NCBI GenBank assembly: GCA_963922205.1
Contig: CAWUHX010000028.1
Location: 1,488,001-1,552,000, forward strand
DNA from: Romanomermis culicivorax
Taxonomy: Eukaryota; Nematoda; Enoplea; Mermithida; Mermithidae
Direction: 5' to 3'
DNA: 64,000 bases
Numbering within the stretch: position 1 is the stretch's first letter; each line of letters opens with the position of its first letter. The notes under the pieces were generated by a model. The model saw nothing but the letters and a program-made list of their open reading frames with translations. It was not told the DNA's origin and made no database searches. This document shows positions 60,426-64,000 of this stretch, piece by piece. The translations under genes and the position numbers were made by a program.

Positions 60426-61753
60426 CAGGGTTGGCAAGGCTTTGGTTTTTTGGTTTTTGGTTTTTTTGGTTTTTTAAAAAAACCAAAAAATTGGAAAATC
60501 TCTGGTTTTTTGGTTTTTTTGGTTTTTTTCCAAAATCATTGGGGAACTGTTTTTTCACATTAGTCGATCTTCTAGGCATGTTTTGGTGTCTATCTAAATC
60601 AACAAAACAATTAATTTAGTTGAATTGACTTCACTACAAAGTAGAAAAAAGTCGTATTTTTATGCTACATTTTGTACTCAAAAGATGTATGTAAATTAAT
60701 CGATATCCTTTGCATCCATCTTGCAAGCACACATTTAGTACATGAGTCAATTTTGCTATAATTTGCTCAGAAAAAAGTAGATGCTAAATCTTTCGTGGTA
60801 GGTACTTCGACCATACGGGGTGACATCCATTGATCCATATCATCATCAAAATGTTATAAAATTTGATTGAGTTTAATATCCTGAATCTATTGTTACAGTA
60901 ACCTTTTTAATTTTCTTAGCTCGAAATTTCAAAATGTGAATGAGACAACAATAATAAATTTTTATACAGATCAGTTAAGCATACTGTAGGTTAACAAAGA
61001 GAAGAGCTTTTGAGTGGCTCATTTTTATGTGACTTGACGTCGCTACTAAGTAGAAAAAATTCGTAAAAAAATATTTATCTATCATGCAAGCGAAAATAGC
61101 ATATATGTATAATAAGACACAATTTGCTGTAGCTGTAGCTCGCAGACAGGTTTGAAAAGCAAAAATTTGGAAACATCTGAAATGTCTATGTGTGACCTTC
61201 AACTGCAGTTTTTAATATTAATAACATATGTAATAATCTATCAATTTAAAACCCTCCTATCGAAAACGGTATTGTGTCATTTCAACTTTTCTGTGGATAT
61301 GTATGTATGTGATGCATTGATACAATTCTGTAGTTGATTTCTTTTGAGTCTTGATTACGTACATTGTGTATTGTATATTTCTCTTTATTTGTAATTTTTC
61401 TTATTTTTCTTGAATTTACCCCTTACATGTCGCATGCTCTGTTCCATTTTTACTTTTCTTATTTTCTTCACTCATGGTTCATCTCTTATGTGCCCACTAT
61501 TACTGTATTTATATTGCTATAATAGGGATTTCCTATAGCATAAAATAATGACACTTCCGATAAGATTAATACTTCTAGCTGCCATTTTAAGGCTCCCTAA
61601 CTAGTCTTAGATGATACAGGGAGCTTCCAGCAGTTTTTTTCATAGTTATTTGGATGTACCAAACATTCTAGAGAATTAAACCAGAAAAAAACCACTCAAA
61701 AACCAAAAAACCAAAAAGTCAAAATTTCAAAAGTTTGGTTTTTGCCAACCCTG
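60426..61753 (+). mobile_element. hAT-like non-autonomous element with perfect 8-bp duplication
   Basis: Ends CAGGGTTGGCAAG and TTTGCCAACCCTG are inverted. ATGAATAC flanks both sides (60418-60425 and 61754-61761). TIR sequence and 8-bp duplication are both typical of the hAT superfamily. 1328 bp. Both ends carry runs of GGTTTTTT/AAAAAACC. Longest open frames are about 75 codons without transposase motifs, so it is non-autonomous. Confidence 0.92.
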
Positions 61754-61794
61754 ATGAATACACGTCAAGTCTCTATGATTTATGATGCGATTAT

Positions 61795-62110
61795 TTCTTT
61801 GCTAACATAAAATCAATTCAAAAGCTTCTTGGAAATATCTTTCGGAAATTTATACTCTTCTTACTCATATATTTTCGACCAAGTTCATGAGAGTTTACAA
61901 ATGAATTACAGATTTTAAAATTTTTCAAGTAAAATTCTAGAAATTACGACTTTTGAACATTAAATTGGAATCTAATTCTTGAAATAAATGTTCGGAAAAA
62001 TTATTTTCCAGCATCCCAGAATGTCAATTTACCCAAAAAAAATTTCCGGCGCTTTGCGCCGGAAAGTACCATCTTTTTTGGACTTTCACTTGTCATCATA
62101 GAGGACTTGA
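61795..62110 (-). repeat. Dispersed repeat R1, right copy, inverted
   Basis: Reverse complement matches 12575-12890. Here the hairpin is perfect: TTTCCGGCGC, TTT, GCGCCGGAAA at 62043-62065. Confidence 0.75.
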
Positions 62111-62419
62111 CTATTGATTTCTTGTGTAATTCAAGTCAATTATGCTCTTGGATAGTTTGCTAGAAAATTTGTTCAACAACGCTTGTAGATTAGGCTTTTA
62201 AGTCGAACATTTCAATTTTTTCTCCAATTTTAATGAATTATTAACTTCTCTAAAAACACCGGAAGGCTTGAAAAAGCTCAAAAACAGTGCGATAAAGCGT
62301 CTGTGAGCATTTTAAAGCCAAGAAACGGATTTTAAGACGAAAAAAAAATTTTTCCGCATGTGGAAAAAAAATTGACCCGTTTCCACATTTGTGGAAAAAA
62401 GTTCGTGGAAAAAGAAACA

Positions 62420-62560
62420 GAGTGAACCCCGCAAAATGGCTAAATGGACTCGAGTCCATTTGACCAAAACCCGCAAAATGGCTAAATGAACTCGAGTCCA
62501 TTTAGCCAAAACCCGCAAAATGGACTCGAGTCCATCTGGCCAAACCCACAAAATGGCCAT
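62420..62560. repeat. Tandem palindromes around GGACTCGAGTCC
   Basis: About three units of 40-45 bases with CCCGCAAAATGG and CTCGAGTCCAT. The first holds the perfect 20-bp palindrome AAATGGACTCGAGTCCATTT (62442-62461). The others are near 62486 and 62519. A single copy lies near 60027. Confidence 0.8.
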
Positions 62561-62790
62561 GTTTTGGCACAAAAAAAACACTGAGAGAACGAATTTTTCT
62601 ATTCAGGATACAGTAAAACATGTCGACTGTTAGTGCAGATCACAGACATACAAACGTGTTTGGCAAACTCAAAACAGTGATCACGAAGTTCGGCTGGGAA
62701 ACGTATCACGGCGTATCCGACTATGAATCTATATAAACCTACACAATGAGCCTAAACAAAGATTAAAACTGACACGGAAAAGAAGAACCC

Positions 62791-63547
62791 TTAGTATTTC
62801 CAAGGATCTTCGCCTTCGGGTATCTTTCTGTTTGAAAAAATTCTTGACGTTCCTTTGAAATCGGTTCGTCGATAATCGTAATATTGATGGTAAAGCACAT
62901 CTAAAACATCCAAATACAAAATATTATAAGAAACCTCCCCTAACATAGGGGTGGGAGTCCAGGGGAGTTGTTCATGGACTGATCTCTAAGCCAGAGATTT
63001 ACGACGATTGGGAATGAAAGCTCATTCACAATATACCATTTAGATCATACATGTAATTGGGGGGGGGGAAGTGCTATGGTAAACCCCCCCCCCCAGAAGT
63101 CGTTGGGCGACCCCCCCCAGGATTTTCCAATCCTATGGCTAGCCATATGGTAGCCCTAGGGACCCCCATAATTTTAGTCGGAAAAATACTGAAAAATGTC
63201 AATTTTTGAACAAAAAATGGTCAAAAACGTCAATTTTCTCGGCGCTTCGCGCCATAAGTTACATATTTTATCATTTTTTAGACAAAAATTACTACTTTTC
63301 AAACCGTTTTTTCGGACATTTTTCATGAAAAAAATCGAATTTCTTTTCCTTCAGGGACCCCTCCCCCCAAAATTTTGGAAATTACTGTCCCCCGGCCCCT
63401 AAAAAGTGCTCCAATCCCCTCCCCCAGACCTCGGAGCTCCGTTACATGTATGATTTAGATCAAAACAATCACGGCGTTATAAGTATGGCCACGCCAGGAT
63501 TTAAGACAATAATTCCTGTAATACACAGGCACAGGCGATTTTTCCAT
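62791..63547 (-). CDS. Probable small gene, two exons, function unknown
   Basis: Minus strand. Candidate first exon 63547-63473: ATG, then EKSPVPVYYRNYCLKSWRG and HTYNA, before GTGATT. Terminal exon ends at TAA 62791-62793 and reads VLYHQYYDYRRTDFKGTSR and then IFSNRKIPEGEDPWKY. It could start at 62900 after TTTTAG, or at about 62938 after GGGGAG, which keeps phase with the first exon. The product would be about 60-75 residues, aromatic and basic. I do not recognise a family. The 407-bp MITE at 63046-63452 lies in the intron. The aromatic-rich, non-repetitive composition unlike the neighbouring DNA supports coding; the splice junction is uncertain. Confidence 0.4.
63046..63452 (-). mobile_element. 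407-bp MITE with 8-bp duplication and G/C runs
   Basis: Flanked by ATTTAGAT at 63038-63045 and 63453-63460. Ends CATACATGTAA and TTACATGTATG are inverted. Contains several G or C runs of 7-13 bases and one GGCGCTTCGCGCC hairpin (63241-63253). The inverse of 56816-57235. The 8-bp duplication points to a hAT-like mobiliser, although the ends are not classical. Confidence 0.85.
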
Positions 63548-64000
63548 GGATGGGGTCACCAATAACCTAAAATTCTCGGGAGAGAGTCATCAGAGGATTG
63601 AATTTTTTTAGCGTAAGAATTAAGAAAAATTGTTTTAGAAGTAGTAATTGTTGTTTAAACAACCATAGAGAATGTATAAATGGCACTTGATATATTAGAT
63701 ATTTCGTTCTGAAATGATCATTTTCTAAAATGGACATTTTGAATTTTCCCTTCTAAAGAGATAGGGGTATGGATAGCACATTTTAGTCGATTAACAAATC
63801 TTGAGGGTGTCACCACCAGGCTTTGTTTCCCGGACAGAGCAGTTTTTTTCGGCAGTGCGGAATTTTTTTGGATATTTACGCACAGAACGGAAATCTTTTT
63901 GGGCGTTTCTACGGTTGGCATTGATAAAAAAGTACATTTTGATACGATTTAGGTTAAAATGTCAAATTATTTCGGCACTTTGAGCCAGCGATAACAAAAA
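63548..64000. other. AT-rich DNA at window end
   Basis: Upstream side of the probable small gene, so it may hold its promoter. No further coding sequence seen. A degenerate TTTCGGCACTTTGAGCCAGC hairpin-type site lies near 63970. Confidence 0.4.

Overview
The window is nuclear DNA of an invertebrate animal. It is AT-rich, has few genes and is dense in repeats. The one clear host gene is a nine-exon, minus-strand ZC3H15/DFRP1-type CCCH zinc-finger gene at 48582-52889. Short introns, TTTCAG/TTTAG acceptors and many CTACAGTA-like motifs fit a nematode, but that assignment is only an inference.

Layout. (1) 655-9929 is a decayed Ty3/gypsy-type LTR retroelement (element A). It has a truncated 5' LTR, a Gag with four zinc knuckles, a mosaic middle (an inverted env-protease fragment, a TRIM-like miniature LTR element and a foreign integrase tail), RT-RNase H-integrase and a full 3' LTR. 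(2) 9930-15499 is non-coding DNA with dispersed repeats and a 1.03-kb element with TA target duplications. (3) 15500-47006 is one nested pair of very large, related Ty3/gypsy-type elements. Element B (15504-47002, CTTG target duplications) has element C (30682-46436) inserted in its 3' LTR. A later deletion fused the truncated 3' LTR of C to the rest of the 3' LTR of B, and a 246-bp TA-flanked MITE then landed there. (4) 48582-52889 is the ZC3H15 gene, whose introns carry several small repeats. (5) 52890-64000 is repeat-rich DNA with a hAT-like element (perfect 8-bp target duplication), an older inverted relative of it, another 8-bp-duplication MITE, many palindromes, and a probable small gene on the minus strand (62791-63547).

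The most unusual system is the B/C retroelement family. Its coding order is gag - env-like glycoprotein - protease - RT - RNase H - integrase, so the envelope-like ORF lies between gag and pol instead of after pol. The inverted fragment in element A keeps the same env-then-protease order, so three lineages share it. B and C also share an 86-nt GT-AG intron that joins two frames of the gag region, two protease-like domains separated by an RS-rich linker, a leader of about 4 kb with a 66-bp-period array of hairpins tagged by TGACGTCAGCAA-like motifs, and 1.4-kb LTRs with a run of conserved hairpins.

No copy is intact. In C the env-like ORF is open over 625 codons, while its gag and pol carry a 22-bp duplication, a one-base insertion and nonsense codons. 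B is more decayed. All homology statements come from reading the sequence; no search was run.
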